DNA from: an uncultured Bacillota bacterium
Lineage (GTDB): Bacteria > Bacillota > Clostridia > Christensenellales > Pumilibacteraceae
Reading direction: 5' to 3'
DNA length: 43,388 nt
NCBI GenBank assembly: GCA_949294845.1
Contig: CASFJH010000039.1
Span: forward strand, 1-43,388
Positions 7,575 through 17,635 of the stretch are shown in pieces. The position numbers were made by a program, and so were the translations under genes. Below the pieces are notes generated by a model. It ran no database searches and was not told the DNA's origin. It saw only the letters and a list, made by a program, of their open reading frames with translations. Every line of letters starts with the position of its first letter. Position 1 is the stretch's first letter.

Positions 7575-8153
7575 ATGCAGTACAAGAAAAAAGACATAAC
7601 CGAGAAGATTCTCGAAGCCGCGCGCAGGGAGTACGGAGAGAAAGGCTTCCGCGCCGGCAACATAAGCAAGATCGCGGCCGACTGCGGCGTTCCGGTAGGC
7701 AATCTTTACCGCTATTTCGACGGCAAGCTCGGGCTGCTTGACGCGATAGTGGAGCCGGCCTACGATGAAATTCCGCGGTTTACAGAACAGCTGGCCGCGC
7801 TCGATCAACGCGAGCCGATGCCTCTTGACGTGCTTCTGCCCAGAATTGCGGATGAACTGTTGAAGGCGTTTGACAATTACGGACGGGAAATACTTATACT
7901 TTGCGACAAATGCGCGTCAACGCGTTACGCCGATTTTTTCGATAAGCTTGCCGCGTGCGTCAATAAGGTGGTGCTGCGCAAGATATATGCCGAACCGACT
8001 GACGACGACAGAATGTTCTGCGAGTTTATATCGCAGGCTTTTCTCAATTCGGTTCTCGACGTGCTGAGAAAGGGATTGCCGCGAGAGCAGACTACTGTAA
8101 TGGTCAGGCGGCTGCTCATATTTTATTTCGACGGGATAGAAAACCGTATCTGA
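7575..8153 (+). CDS. TetR-family transcriptional regulator
   Basis: The 192-residue protein has an N-terminal TetR DNA-binding domain (about residues 8-55) with ITEKILEAARREYGEKGF and recognition helix region VPVGNLYRYFDGKLGLLDA. The remaining all-helical region is a ligand-binding and dimerisation domain with no recognisable ligand signature. Only a weak Shine-Dalgarno (TTGAGG, about 7562-7567) precedes the ATG. It has its own consensus promoter and faces away from the kinase gene, so it may repress its own or the divergent promoter. No transporter or enzyme target lies beside it. The ligand and regulon are unknown. Confidence 0.88.
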   Translation: MQYKKKDITEKILEAARREYGEKGFRAGNISKIAADCGVPVGNLYRYFDGKLGLLDAIVEPAYDEIPRFTEQLAALDQREPMPLDVLLPRIADELLKAFDNYGREILILCDKCASTRYADFFDKLAACVNKVVLRKIYAEPTDDDRMFCEFISQAFLNSVLDVLRKGLPREQTTVMVRRLLIFYFDGIENRI

Positions 8154-8250
8154 AAGCGCGAGCGCCGGGCGCGCCGAAAGACGTATCCGCGCGCGGCGGC
8201 GTATTTTGGCGCAACGGGAAAAATATAGTCGAAAAGCCGGCCGAAAACGG

Positions 8251-8279
8251 TTGTTTTTTTGGGTCGTATATGATATAAT
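8251..8279 (+). promoter_or_regulatory. Promoter of dnaA
   Basis: TTGTTT (8251-8256) and TATAAT (8274-8279) with a 17-bp spacer, and a TGN extension directly before the -10. Leader of about 40 nt to the ATG at 8326. Confidence 0.7.
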
Positions 8280-8325
8280 AATATTCCTTTCGTCAGAAAG
8301 AAAAGTATGTCCGAGGGAGTGCGCA

Positions 8326-9675
8326 ATGAGCGGCGAAGCAAAAGAGCTGTGGCTCAATATGCTGTCAGTGCTGGAGACCGAAACCAGTACGATCAGCTAC
8401 GATGTGTGGATTAAAACGCTAGAGGTCGTCGATATTATCGACGGCAAACTCGTCGTTATGGCGCAGAACGAAGATAGCCGTAGTTTTGTCGCAACGAGAT
8501 TTCTCAGCCTGATAAATAAGGTGATGAAGACGCTCAATCCGTTGCTTTCGGACGTCGTGCTTATCGAACCGTCGGAGAAGGAAAAATACATAAGGAACGA
8601 GCCGGATCAGACTCCTCCCGCGCCCGAACCGCCCGCGCGTATAGAGCCGAACGTCATAGATCCCAAGTACAACTTTGAAAATTTTGTGGTTGGCAAGTCG
8701 AATCAGTTCGTATACGCCGCCGCGGTAAATGTTTCCGAGGAGCCGGGCCGCGGATTCAATCCTCTATTCATATACGGCGGCGTGGGCTTGGGTAAAACGC
8801 ACATAATGCACGCTATAGGCAACGCCGTCCGCATCAATCATCCGCAGCTGAAGACGCTGTATGTGACCAGCGAAAAATTCGTCAACGAGTTTATAGGCTC
8901 CATACGCACAACCAAGGGCAATTCGTCGGGGTTCAGAGAAAAATACCGCAACGTGGACGTGCTCATGATAGACGATATTCAGTTTATCGCAAACAAGCCG
9001 GGCACGCAGGAAGAGATGTTCCACACGTTCAACGACCTGTACCAGATGAACAAGCAGCTGGTATTTACCTCGGACAGGCCGCCGCGTGAAATACCCGATC
9101 TTGAGGACAGACTGCGTTCAAGGTTCGAATGGGGGCTTATAGCGGATATTCAGCCGCCCGATCTGGAGACGCGTATCGCCATTCTGCAGAAAAAAGCTCA
9201 GCTCGAAAAGCAGAATCTTTCAATGGATGTGCTCAACTATATGGCGGAGCGCATAGACACCAACATCAGGGAAATGGAGGGGTTGCTCAAAAAGGTAGTG
9301 TTCCTTTCAAAGCTTTCGGAAAAGCCGCCTACGGTAGAACTGGTGAAGGAAGCGCTTAAGGACTACGGCGAGGTTTCGGACGGAAGCGTCACCAGCGACG
9401 ACATCATAGCCAAGACCTGCGAATATCTCCATGTCGACCGCGACGATCTGATAGGAAAGAAGAAGAACAAGGAGATCGTGGAGGCGCGGCATATCGCCAT
9501 GTATCTTATGACGGAGCTTTTAACTCTTCCGCTCAAAGCGATAGGCAACCTGTTCGGCGGACGCGATCATGCCACGGTGATACACGCGCGCGATCTTGTC
9601 GCCGAAAAGATGCAGAGCAACGCCCGTACCAAACTGGCAGTTCAGGACATAAAGGATCTGGTATACAGAAAATAA
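8326..9675 (+). CDS. dnaA: Chromosomal replication initiator protein DnaA
   Basis: The 449-residue protein is of normal length. Domain I (about 1-85) has the WLNMLSVLE...[10 protein letters not shown] pattern, followed by a short Pro-rich domain II. Domain III carries Walker [10 protein letters not shown] (about 150-158) and Walker B LMIDDIQF (about 213-220). Domain IV ends with the DnaA signature RDHATVIHA. It binds DnaA boxes and melts oriC. The ATG at 8326, after GAGGGAG (8313-8319), is preferred over an in-frame upstream TTG at 8206, which would add 40 non-homologous residues and overlap the promoter. The gene is not followed by dnaN, recF or gyrB but by rpmE, and no cluster of TTATCCACA-like boxes is seen nearby, so oriC is probably elsewhere. 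Confidence 0.97.
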   Translation: MSGEAKELWLNMLSVLETETSTISYDVWIKTLEVVDIIDGKLVVMAQNEDSRSFVATRFLSLINKVMKTLNPLLSDVVLIEPSEKEKYIRNEPDQTPPAPEPPARIEPNVIDPKYNFENFVVGKSNQFVYAAAVNVSEEPGRGFNPLFIYGGVGLGKTHIMHAIGNAVRINHPQLKTLYVTSEKFVNEFIGSIRTTKGNSSGFREKYRNVDVLMIDDIQFIANKPGTQEEMFHTFNDLYQMNKQLVFTSDRPPREIPDLEDRLRSRFEWGLIADIQPPDLETRIAILQKKAQLEKQNLSMDVLNYMAERIDTNIREMEGLLKKVVFLSKLSEKPPTVELVKEALKDYGEVSDGSVTSDDIIAKTCEYLHVDRDDLIGKKKNKEIVEARHIAMYLMTELLTLPLKAIGNLFGGRDHATVIHARDLVAEKMQSNARTKLAVQDIKDLVYRK

Positions 9676-9687
9676 CGCGGAAAACGA

Positions 9688-9717
9688 TTGACAAGCCGCC
9701 GCCCTTTGTGTTATACT
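9688..9717 (+). promoter_or_regulatory. Promoter of rpmE
   Basis: TTGACA (9688-9693) and TATACT (9712-9717) with an 18-bp spacer, just after the dnaA stop. Confidence 0.75.
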
Positions 9718-9752
9718 GTTTCAGCATACCGATTCACAAGGAGAAACGAATA

Positions 9753-9962
9753 ATGAAAAAAGATATACATCCCGATTATCATGAGGCGACCGCCGTATGC
9801 GCCTGCGGCGCCACTTTCAAAACCGGCACAACCAAGAAAGGCGACGTTATCAAGCTCGACGTATGCAGCGCCTGCCATCCTTTCTATACCGGCAAACAGC
9901 GTAACGTGGAGAGCGGCGGCAGAATAGACAAGTTCAACAAGCGCTACAACAAGAACAACTAG
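9753..9962 (+). CDS. rpmE: 50S ribosomal protein L31 (zinc-binding form)
   Basis: The 69-residue protein begins [12 protein letters not shown], contains the zinc ligands in CACG (residues about 16-18) and CSAC (about 37-40), and ends with the typical FNKRYNK tail. It sits in the central protuberance of the 50S subunit. The ATG at 9753 follows AAGGAG (9738-9743); an in-frame ATG at 9708 overlaps the -10 element and is rejected. The four-cysteine C+ form usually occurs alongside a zinc-free paralogue elsewhere in genomes that regulate zinc, but none is visible here. It has its own promoter and terminator and is followed by the DUF1385-PrmC gene, an order common in Clostridia. Confidence 0.96.
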   Translation: MKKDIHPDYHEATAVCACGATFKTGTTKKGDVIKLDVCSACHPFYTGKQRNVESGGRIDKFNKRYNKNN

Positions 9963-10010
9963 CGTTCATTTTACCGTAACTTTACAAGTCGCCCTGTCAG
10001 GGGCAGTCTG

Positions 10011-10045
10011 AAAAGCTACCCCAAACATATCGGGGTGGCTTTTCT
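10011..10045 (+). terminator. Intrinsic terminator after rpmE
   Basis: AAAAGC-T-ACCCC (10011-10022) pairs with GGGGT-G-GCTTTT, with a T-G wobble, a 9-nt loop and a T-rich tail. Confidence 0.8.
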
Positions 10046-10065
10046 TTAATTTAAGGGGTCGTAAA

Positions 10066-11805
10066 TTGGCTGAAAAACACAAGAACAGACGCACGCTGAT
10101 CGGCGGACAGGCTCTTATGGAAGGGGTTATGATGCGTGGACGCACAGCCATGGCGATGGCGGTACGGGACGACAGCGGCGATATAAGGCTGGAGACCGTA
10201 AGACTTAAAGGCGCGCGCTGGTACAACAAAGTGCCTCTTTTGCGCGGCGTGGTCGCGTTTGTCGCCTCGCTGGTCACCGGCGTGGACACGCTTATGAAGT
10301 CGGCCGAAGTTTCCACTCCCGATGAGGAAATGCCCGGCAAGGGCGCAATGACCTTCGCCGTAATACTGGGCGTTCTGCTTGCCGTGGGGCTTTTCATTTT
10401 ACTGCCGAGCGGAGTCACATGGATTTTCGAGAGATTCTGCGGACTGGAAAATATTCTGGCTGTAAGCCTCATCGAAGGGTTGGTAAGACTGGCTATCTTC
10501 ATAACTTATCTTCTGCTCGTTTCGCGTATGCGCGATATACGCCGCACGTTCATGTATCACGGCGCCGAGCACCGCACTATCAACTGTTACGAAAAGGGAC
10601 TGGACATGACGGTGGAGAACGTGCAGAAATGCTCCACAAGGCACAACCGCTGCGGAACGACGTTTCTGTTTTTCGTTATGGTCGTTTCGATAGTCGTATT
10701 CGCGCTGACCAACTGGGCGTTTTCGTATCTGGGCGGCTGGAGCTCCAACGTTTTCGTCCGTATCGGCTTGCGGCTGGCGCTTCTGCCGTTTGTGGCAGGT
10801 CTGAGCTACGAGCTACTGCGTGGGCTGGCGCTGCTTCCCGATAACGCAATCACCTTTATTCTGCGCGCGCCCGGGCTGGCGCTTCAGCGGCTTACGACCT
10901 ATCCGCCCGAAGACGAGATGGCCGAAGTGGCGCTGAAAAGCTTTCTCGCCGTGCTCGAAATGGATCAGAACGAGGCGGTTCAGACGGTTACTTTCGACAG
11001 AATACCTTACGCGGCGTTACGCGAGGGCATAAAAAAACGTCTGCCCGATTACGCGGAGGACTGCGAAACCGACTGGATAATCTGCGAGGTGACCGGACTC
11101 AACCGCGCGGCGTTATCGGGTATGAGATCGGTATCGGTCAAGGTGCGCGATCGCGCTTACGAAATCGCGCGGCGGCGGTGCGAAGGCGAGCCGCTGGACT
11201 ATATTACCGGACACTCGTATTTCTACGGACTTAAGCTGGAAGTGGGCAGAGGCGTGCTCATTCCGCGCCCCGAGACCGAACTGCTGGCGGAACGCGTGAT
11301 AGAGGAATGTAAAAAACGCGCCGAAGAAGGCAGCGGCGTCAGCGTGCTCGACCTTTGCACAGGCTCGGGCTGCATAGCGCTCGCAATCGCTCAGAATACC
11401 GCGGCTTCGGTAACGGCCTCGGACGTTTCGGACGAAGCGCTGGCTTACGCGCGTAAAAATCTCGGGCAGAAAGCAACGGTCGTCAGATCGGATATGTTCG
11501 CGTCGGTAGAGGGTAAATTCGATATTATCGTATGCAATCCGCCGTATATCGCCGAGTCGGCGCTTTCCTCTCTGTCGGAAGAGGTCAGGCGCGAACCGCG
11601 TATCGCTCTCGACGGCGGCGCAGACGGACTGGATTTTTACCGCCGTCTTGCCGCTCAGGCTCCCGATATGCTCAAGGACGGCGGCGCGCTGTTTATGGAA
11701 ATAGGCTTCGATCAGGGAGAGAGCGTGCCCGCGCTGTTCGGCGGCGGCGAAGTGCTTAAGGATTACGCCGGACACGACCGTATAGTAATAGTAAGAAAAC
11801 AATGA
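10066..11805 (+). CDS. prmC: DUF1385 (YqhQ-like) membrane domain fused to PrmC release-factor methyltransferase
   Basis: A TTG start after AAGGGG (about 10053-10058) opens a 579-residue protein. Residues about 5-300 are DUF1385: the [14 protein letters not shown] signature, a hydrophobic segment in the [19 protein letters not shown] region, the [14 protein letters not shown] motif, [13 protein letters not shown] and further membrane helices. Residues about 306-375 form a PrmC N-terminal helical domain and 376-579 the SAM-dependent methyltransferase with [14 protein letters not shown] and NPPY (491-494). PrmC methylates the GGQ glutamine of release factors, and prfA starts 13 nt downstream. 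The two parts are normally separate genes that are neighbours in Clostridia, so this is probably a local fusion. It ties a soluble translation enzyme to a membrane domain of unknown function. Confidence 0.9.
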   Translation: MAEKHKNRRTLIGGQALMEGVMMRGRTAMAMAVRDDSGDIRLETVRLKGARWYNKVPLLRGVVAFVASLVTGVDTLMKSAEVSTPDEEMPGKGAMTFAVILGVLLAVGLFILLPSGVTWIFERFCGLENILAVSLIEGLVRLAIFITYLLLVSRMRDIRRTFMYHGAEHRTINCYEKGLDMTVENVQKCSTRHNRCGTTFLFFVMVVSIVVFALTNWAFSYLGGWSSNVFVRIGLRLALLPFVAGLSYELLRGLALLPDNAITFILRAPGLALQRLTTYPPEDEMAEVALKSFLAVLEMDQNEAVQTVTFDRIPYAALREGIKKRLPDYAEDCETDWIICEVTGLNRAALSGMRSVSVKVRDRAYEIARRRCEGEPLDYITGHSYFYGLKLEVGRGVLIPRPETELLAERVIEECKKRAEEGSGVSVLDLCTGSGCIALAIAQNTAASVTASDVSDEALAYARKNLGQKATVVRSDMFASVEGKFDIIVCNPPYIAESALSSLSEEVRREPRIALDGGADGLDFYRRLAAQAPDMLKDGGALFMEIGFDQGESVPALFGGGEVLKDYAGHDRIVIVRKQ

Positions 11806-11818
11806 ACGGAGTTCGTCA

Positions 11819-12901
11819 ATGAATCTCGAAAAACTCAAAAACATAAAAGCCAAGTTCGACGAGCTTACGCGCGACATTTCGCGGCCGGAAGTTATCGCCG
11901 ACACCAAAGAGTGGACAAAGCTGTGCAAGGAACACTCCGATCTCGAGCCGGTTGTGAACGCTTACGACAGACTGATGAAGATAGACGCGGATATAGCCGG
12001 CGCCGAAGAAATGCTCGAGACCGAAACCGATCCCGAAATGCAGGAGCTGGCGCGCGCCGAGCTGGAGGAGCTTTCGGCCGAACGCGAAAAGAACGAAAAC
12101 GAGCTTAAAATTCTGCTTTTGCCCGTAGATCCGAACGACTCGAAGAACGTTATCATGGAAATCCGCGGCGGCGCCGGCGGAGACGAAGCGGCGCTTTTTG
12201 CCGGCGAGCTGATGCGTATGTATAAGATGTTCGCCGAAAAGAACCGCTGGAAGGTCGAGGACATAGACATAAACGAGACCGAGCTGGGCGGAGTAAAGGA
12301 AGCCGTATTCGGTATTTCGGGCGCCAACGTGTACTCGTATCTGAAGTTCGAGAGCGGCGTTCACCGAGTACAGCGCGTTCCCGAAACGGAAACTCAGGGG
12401 CGCGTCCACACTTCGACTGTCACGGTGGCGGTGCTGCCCGAAGCGGAGGACGTTGTGGTGGAAATCAACGAAAAGGATCTTAAAATCGACACCTACCGCT
12501 CGGGCGGCGCGGGCGGTCAGCACGTTAACAAGACGGACAGCGCCGTCAGAATGACGCATCTGCCTACCGGCATAGTCGTCCAGTGCCAGGACGAGCGTTC
12601 GCAGATAAAGAACAGGGAAAAAGCGATGAAGGTGTTGAAAACCAAGCTTTACGATCTCATGCAGTCGCAGGCCGAAAAGGAGTATTCGGCAAACCGCAGG
12701 AGCCAGGTGGGCACGGGCGACAGAAGCGAGCGCATACGGACGTACAATTTTCCTCAAGGGCGCGTAACCGATCACCGCATAAACCTGACTCTTTACAGCC
12801 TCGATACTTTTATGAACGGGGACATCATGCCCGTAGTGGAGGCGTTGCGCATCGCCGATCAGACGGCAAGGCTGGAGGCCGAAGCGGAGGGCGCGCAGTG
12901 A
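11819..12901 (+). CDS. prfA: Peptide chain release factor 1
   Basis: The 360-residue protein has the RF1 architecture: helical domain 1, the codon-recognition region with [20 protein letters not shown], and the catalytic GGQ at residues 232-234 within [17 protein letters not shown]. The tripeptide region resembles RF1 rather than RF2 (no SPF motif), so it reads UAA and UAG. It releases finished peptides at the ribosomal A site. GGAG at about 11808-11811 precedes the ATG, which lies 13 nt after the prmC stop, matching substrate and modifying enzyme in one operon. Many UGA and TGA stops in this window fit a standard genetic code with RF2 elsewhere. Confidence 0.97.
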   Translation: MNLEKLKNIKAKFDELTRDISRPEVIADTKEWTKLCKEHSDLEPVVNAYDRLMKIDADIAGAEEMLETETDPEMQELARAELEELSAEREKNENELKILLLPVDPNDSKNVIMEIRGGAGGDEAALFAGELMRMYKMFAEKNRWKVEDIDINETELGGVKEAVFGISGANVYSYLKFESGVHRVQRVPETETQGRVHTSTVTVAVLPEAEDVVVEINEKDLKIDTYRSGGAGGQHVNKTDSAVRMTHLPTGIVVQCQDERSQIKNREKAMKVLKTKLYDLMQSQAEKEYSANRRSQVGTGDRSERIRTYNFPQGRVTDHRINLTLYSLDTFMNGDIMPVVEALRIADQTARLEAEAEGAQ

Positions 12902-13202
12902 GACCCTTGCGCCCCGTCAAAGCGGCTGAAATTGAAAACCCATAACCGGCAAAAAGCATAAGGAGCCGTAAAAAAGCAGCTTATTTATCATTTGGAACAA
13001 TTAAAGCGGTCTTTTCCGCGCCGATATTTTTTTAAACGGCAAAGGGGGATCGCTTTTTATATGCGCTGAGCGGCACATCCGCAGGGCGAAGACCAGCCGC
13101 AAATGCGGAAATCGGCAGATTGCGCCGCCGATACGCGTAATCCGGCATAATCCGGCCTTGTCCGTCATATATTCGTAACAACGATACTGACTGGAGGCGC
13201 GG
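12902..13202 (+). other. Intergenic region between prfA and the PBP gene
   Basis: No gene is supported here. A short GCGG/CCGC hairpin (13006-13019) is followed 7 nt later by a T7 run (13027-13033) and could be a weak terminator for prfA. I find no convincing promoter for the PBP gene, only a poorly matched TTGTCC at 13158. The expected mraZ, rsmH or ftsL genes are absent. Confidence 0.4.
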
Positions 13203-15092
13203 TTGAAAACAAATTCTCTCTCTCTGACAAGAAAGAGGCTTATCATAACGGTGATGATAAGCTGCCTTTTGTTTTGCGCTCTGTCCGTAAGGCTGGCGTT
13301 TATTCAGCTTATACAGGGTAAGGATCTGCAGTCAAAAGCGGCAGAGCAGTGGTACCGTGATCTGCCTTTGGAGGCGGCGCGCGGAGAGATACGGGACAAA
13401 AACGGCGTCGTTCTGGCGGAAAGCAAGGACGTATATACGATTTATGTGCGGCCTAACGCGGTCGATTCGGCAAAGGCGTCGGTCGTTCTGGGCGAGAAAC
13501 TGGGACTGGACGTGCAAAAGCTTAAGGAAAAGATCGATTCTTCGGGTGTGAGCGAAATCACCGTAATGCGCAACGTCGACGCCGCCGTGGCGGAAAGCAT
13601 ACGCGACTACCGTCTGGAGGGGGTTTACTTCACGCTTGACAAAAAACGCAGCTATCCTTTCGGCGAGCGTATGGCGCAGATACTGGGGTTTACCAACATA
13701 GACAACGAGGGACAGAACGGGCTGGAAGGCTATTATAACGATTTTCTGCGCGGCGTCGACGGCGCGGCGCTCACGGCATCGGATATAAAAGGAAAAGAAC
13801 TGGGCGAAGCGGCGACATATCTGCCGTCCGTACCCGGGTGCGATCTGACTCTTACCGTCGACACAAAAATTCAGGCATTCGCCGAGGACGCGGTACGCTC
13901 GGCATATACGGAATGGGGCGCGAAAAACGCCTATATGATAGTAATGGACGTAAATACCGGCGGCATAACGGCTATGGCGGCCGCGCCGTCATACGACAAC
14001 AACGAACCGCCGCGCGACGATATGCCGCTTCTTAACGCACTCAGCAAAAACAAAATGATAGTCGACGTTTATGAGCCGGGATCGACTTTCAAGATATTCA
14101 CCACTGCGGCGGCGCTGGAGGCCGGAGCGGTAAGCGAATCGGACAGATTTTTCTGCCCGGGCTACCGTATAGTCGACGGGCAGCGAATAAAATGCTGGCG
14201 TACGATAGGTCACGGCTCGCAGGATCTGTCGGAGGGGGTTATGAACAGCTGTAACTGCGTGTTCATGGATCTGGCCGGAAGACTGGGAGTAGACAGGTTT
14301 TACGAATATCTCCGCGCATTCGGCTTCGGCAGCAAGACGGGAGTCGATTTTTACGGCGAGAGCAAAGGGCTGCTGATGAATCAGTCAAGCGTCAAAACGG
14401 TCGATCTCGCCAGAATAGGGTTCGGGCAGGCGGTGGCGGTCACTCCGCTTCAGCTCATAACGGGCGTCTGCGCGGCGGTAAACGGCGGACTGCTTTACGA
14501 GCCTTACTTCGTCAGCTCGATAACCGACGTTTCGGGAAAAACGGTTTACGAGCGCAATCCCGTTACGGTGCGCCGCATTATCAGCGAGGAGACGTCCGAC
14601 GTAATGCGAAAGCTGCTTACGCGCGTCGTCGCCGAAGGCGGAGGAAGCAAGGCAGGCGTTAAAGGATACGCCATAGGCGGCAAAACGGGCACCGCGCAGA
14701 AATACGCCGACGGGGCGATAGCTCAAGGCAAATATGTCTCGTCGTTTATAGGCTTCGCGCCGGCGGACGATCCGCGTTATGCGGTGCTTATGATAGTCGA
14801 CGAGCCTTCCGGGTACACTTATTACGGGAGTATCGTGGCTGCGCCTTATGCCGGCCGAACGTTCAGCCGCATATTCGAATATCTTTCCGTGCCGCCGTCG
14901 CAGTCCGAATCGGTCGCATATACGGTTATGCCCGAACTGACCGGAATGACAGCCGCCGACGTGAAAGCGGCGCTCAAATCGGCGGCGCTCAATTTTGAAA
15001 CCGCCTGCGAGGGAGAAACCGTCGTTTCAACAGTGCCGGCGGCAGGCGAAAAGCTTCCGGAAGGGGACGTAGTGCTTGTCAGGTTCGGATGA
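13203..15092 (+). CDS. Class B penicillin-binding protein with one PASTA domain (SpoVD/PBP2B/FtsI type)
   Basis: A TTG start follows GGAGG (about 13193-13197). The 629-residue protein has a single N-terminal membrane anchor (about residues 12-32), a class B pedestal/dimerisation domain (about 50-200), and a transpeptidase domain with S294TFK, S349CN and K494TG, all three catalytic motifs intact. One PASTA domain closes the chain (about 565-629, beginning YTVMPELTGMTAADVK). It crosslinks peptidoglycan outside the membrane during septation or spore cortex synthesis. Its position before murE matches both ftsI/pbpB and spoVD loci; with one PASTA domain it cannot be assigned to either with certainty. 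No upstream ftsL-like gene is present. Confidence 0.93.
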   Translation: MKTNSLSLTRKRLIITVMISCLLFCALSVRLAFIQLIQGKDLQSKAAEQWYRDLPLEAARGEIRDKNGVVLAESKDVYTIYVRPNAVDSAKASVVLGEKLGLDVQKLKEKIDSSGVSEITVMRNVDAAVAESIRDYRLEGVYFTLDKKRSYPFGERMAQILGFTNIDNEGQNGLEGYYNDFLRGVDGAALTASDIKGKELGEAATYLPSVPGCDLTLTVDTKIQAFAEDAVRSAYTEWGAKNAYMIVMDVNTGGITAMAAAPSYDNNEPPRDDMPLLNALSKNKMIVDVYEPGSTFKIFTTAAALEAGAVSESDRFFCPGYRIVDGQRIKCWRTIGHGSQDLSEGVMNSCNCVFMDLAGRLGVDRFYEYLRAFGFGSKTGVDFYGESKGLLMNQSSVKTVDLARIGFGQAVAVTPLQLITGVCAAVNGGLLYEPYFVSSITDVSGKTVYERNPVTVRRIISEETSDVMRKLLTRVVAEGGGSKAGVKGYAIGGKTGTAQKYADGAIAQGKYVSSFIGFAPADDPRYAVLMIVDEPSGYTYYGSIVAAPYAGRTFSRIFEYLSVPPSQSESVAYTVMPELTGMTAADVKAALKSAALNFETACEGETVVSTVPAAGEKLPEGDVVLVRFG

Positions 15093-15236
15093 CCGCGAAA
15101 AAAGTCGAATGACGGCCGCGCGAAATTTGGCGGTTTTCGCCTACATATTGATTTGGAACGCAAAAAGGATTACTATATATTTACTGTCGGCGGATCTCCG
15201 CCGCGCGGAAGTATTTCAGGCAGGACGGATAACGGT

Positions 15237-16646
15237 ATGCAGCTTAACAAGGTCATAAGATGCGATTTCAAAACGGAAGTGACTTCCATTTCATTCGACT
15301 CGCGCACAGTGCGGCCGGGCGCGCTGTTTTTCTGTCTCGAAGGCGCCGTCGACGGGCACGATTTCGCTTTTCAGGCCGTGCTGAAAGGCGCTGCGGCGAT
15401 AGTATCCTCGCGCCCGTTGGGACTGGGCGTACCCGAAATCATCGTAAAGGATACCCGCGCCGAACTGGCGCGCGCCTGCGCCGCGTTCTGGGGGCATCCC
15501 GAAAAGCGGCTCAAGCTTGTCGCCGTCACAGGAACAAACGGCAAAACCACGACCACTTTCGTAATAAAATCCATTCTGGAGGACGCGGGGCATACCGTAG
15601 GGATAATAGGCACGGCGTTCGTCGAGTATTGCGGCAAAAAATTCCCGTCCGACCTGACGACGCCCGATCCCACCGATCTGTACAAAATTTTTGCCGAAAT
15701 GGCCGATTGCGGCGTGGAATACGTCATAATGGAAGCTTCCGCACACGCGATAGCGCTCAGAAAGCTTGAAGGTCTGACGTTCAGCGCGGCGGCGTTTACC
15801 AATCTTACGCGCGACCATCTGGATTTTTTCAAAACGATGGAGTCATACGCCGCGGCTAAAAAGAGCCTGTTTACCGGCGGACATATCCTTGCCGCCGCCG
15901 TCAACGTAGACGACGAGCTGGGGCGCGAGATAGCGCTTGAATGTCCTGCGCCCGTCGTATCTTACGGCTGCCGTTATCCTGCCGACGCGTTTGCGATAGA
16001 CCTCAGAATGAGCATAGGCGGACTGAGGTATGTGCTCAACCTGTCCGACGACGTGGCGGAAGTCAAGTTCAATCTTCCTGGCAGATTCAATATGTATAAT
16101 ACTCTGTGCGCGGCGGCAGTGGCAAAAGCGCTGAATATACCTATCAGGCATATCGTCCGCGGCATAAGGTCGGTAACGCGCGTGGAAGGCCGTTTCGACG
16201 TCGTGTTTACGTCAGGCTGCGGCGTTATAATAGATTTTGCCCATACCGACGACGGGCTCAGAAACGTTCTTGGCGCCGTGCGCGAGTTCGTGACCGGACG
16301 GATAATAACCGTTTTCGGCTGCGGAGGAAACCGAGATCGCACCAAGCGCCCCATTATGGGCAGGACGGTGTGCGAGATGAGCGACTATGCCGTAATCACA
16401 AGCGACAATCCGCGTTATGAGGATCCGATGGAAATAATAGCCGATATTAAAAGCGGCATAACGGGCGATAATTACGAGGTTCAGCCCGACAGAAAGAAAG
16501 CCATCATCCGCGCTCTGGAATTGGCAGGCAAGGACGATATCGTCGTTATCGCTGGCAAAGGCGCCGAAAGGTATCAGGAAATAAAGGGCGTCAAGTACGA
16601 GTATAACGACGAGGAGTTCGTGCTCGGCTTAGGTGACGGAAAATGA
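15237..16646 (+). CDS. murE: UDP-MurNAc-L-Ala-D-Glu:meso-diaminopimelate ligase
   Basis: The 469-residue protein starts at ATG 15237, where the classic N-terminus begins (ISFDSRTVRPGALFFCLEG); the frame is open upstream to 15153 but that part looks non-coding and lacks a ribosome-binding site. The ATP loop is VAVTGTNGKTTTT (about residues 100-112), the Lys-carbamylation and metal region follows, and the substrate motif SDNPRYEDP (about 383-391) contains DNPR, the signature of meso-diaminopimelate-adding enzymes; lysine-adding enzymes lack that Arg. It acts in the cytosol on the third step of stem-peptide synthesis. Its stop overlaps the mraY start as ATGA. murF, which normally follows, is missing from this cluster. 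Confidence 0.95.
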   Translation: MQLNKVIRCDFKTEVTSISFDSRTVRPGALFFCLEGAVDGHDFAFQAVLKGAAAIVSSRPLGLGVPEIIVKDTRAELARACAAFWGHPEKRLKLVAVTGTNGKTTTTFVIKSILEDAGHTVGIIGTAFVEYCGKKFPSDLTTPDPTDLYKIFAEMADCGVEYVIMEASAHAIALRKLEGLTFSAAAFTNLTRDHLDFFKTMESYAAAKKSLFTGGHILAAAVNVDDELGREIALECPAPVVSYGCRYPADAFAIDLRMSIGGLRYVLNLSDDVAEVKFNLPGRFNMYNTLCAAAVAKALNIPIRHIVRGIRSVTRVEGRFDVVFTSGCGVIIDFAHTDDGLRNVLGAVREFVTGRIITVFGCGGNRDRTKRPIMGRTVCEMSDYAVITSDNPRYEDPMEIIADIKSGITGDNYEVQPDRKKAIIRALELAGKDDIVVIAGKGAERYQEIKGVKYEYNDEEFVLGLGDGK

Positions 16647-17635
16647 TACGCATAATCGCGGCTGCGCTGACGGCATGCGGATTGTCCGTTATTATCATGC
16701 CGCTGGTGATAAAAATATCCAAAGCGCTTAAAATAAGACAGACCATACTGAGCTATGTGGACAACCATATGTCCAAAAGCGGCACACCCACTATGGGCGG
16801 AGCCGGTTTTATAATTGCCGCAATCGCCGGCTCGATCGCGTTTTCCGAAAGGGAAAGAACGCTGCTGCTCATTTCTCTGACCGTTATGGCAGGTTACGCG
16901 GTGGTGGGCTTTCTCGACGATTTCATAAAGGTCTGTTATAAGCGCAACGAGGGACTCACGCCGCTGCAGAAAATAATATTTCAGGTTCTGATAGCGGCGA
17001 TAGTGGCAGTTACGGCATATCATTCTTCGCTGGTGGGCAGCGCCGTTTATATCCCTTTTACGCTTAAAACGGTGGATTTGGGGTGGTTTTCGGTCGTCAT
17101 AAACGTACTGATGTTTCTCGCCATGACCAACTCCGTCAATCTGACCGACGGCCTTGACGGCCTCGCTTCCAAGGTCACGGCGGCGTATCTCGTGTTCTTC
17201 GGCGCCATAGTGTTTTATGCGGCGGCAACTCTGTACGGTCCGGCGGCGGCCGAATACCGTAACCTTACGCTGATGTGCGCCGCTTTGTTCGGGGCGCTCG
17301 TCGGGTTCGTGTGCTACAACGGCTATCCGGCTAAGATTTTTATGGGGGACACCGGCTCGCTCAGTCTCGGAGGCGCGCTTGCCGTGCTTGCGGTAATGAC
17401 CAGACTCGACTTTATAGTTCCGATAATCGGCGTGATGTATGTCGTGTCCAGTCTGTCGGTGATCATTCAGGTAGCGCACTTTAAACGCACGGGTAAACGC
17501 GTGTTTCTCATGGCGCCTTTCCATCACCATCTTGAACATAAGGGAGTGCATGAAAACCGCATAGTGTCCGTCTATACGGCGGTAACCGCAGCCGCCGGCG
17601 CAGTTACTTATCTGCTCACTCTTGCGCTGGCATGA
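16643..17635 (+). CDS. mraY: Phospho-N-acetylmuramoyl-pentapeptide transferase
   Basis: The 330-residue polytopic membrane protein carries the MraY signatures: SKSGTPTMGG near residues 48-57, the DD pair in GFLDDFIKV (about 91-99), NLTDGLDGLA (about 170-179), FMGDTGSLSLGG (about 232-243) and the MAPFHHHLE histidine motif (about 289-297). It transfers phospho-MurNAc-pentapeptide to undecaprenyl phosphate to make lipid I on the inner membrane face. Translation is coupled to murE by an ATGA overlap. A strong terminator follows at 17733-17775, so murD and ftsW must be expressed from another promoter. Confidence 0.97.
   Translation: MIRIIAAALTACGLSVIIMPLVIKISKALKIRQTILSYVDNHMSKSGTPTMGGAGFIIAAIAGSIAFSERERTLLLISLTVMAGYAVVGFLDDFIKVCYKRNEGLTPLQKIIFQVLIAAIVAVTAYHSSLVGSAVYIPFTLKTVDLGWFSVVINVLMFLAMTNSVNLTDGLDGLASKVTAAYLVFFGAIVFYAAATLYGPAAAEYRNLTLMCAALFGALVGFVCYNGYPAKIFMGDTGSLSLGGALAVLAVMTRLDFIVPIIGVMYVVSSLSVIIQVAHFKRTGKRVFLMAPFHHHLEHKGVHENRIVSVYTAVTAAAGAVTYLLTLALA

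Noticed and set aside
8154..8325. Origin of replication upstream of dnaA
   Set aside because: No cluster of TTATCCACA-like boxes or AT-rich unwinding element is visible, only a normal promoter.
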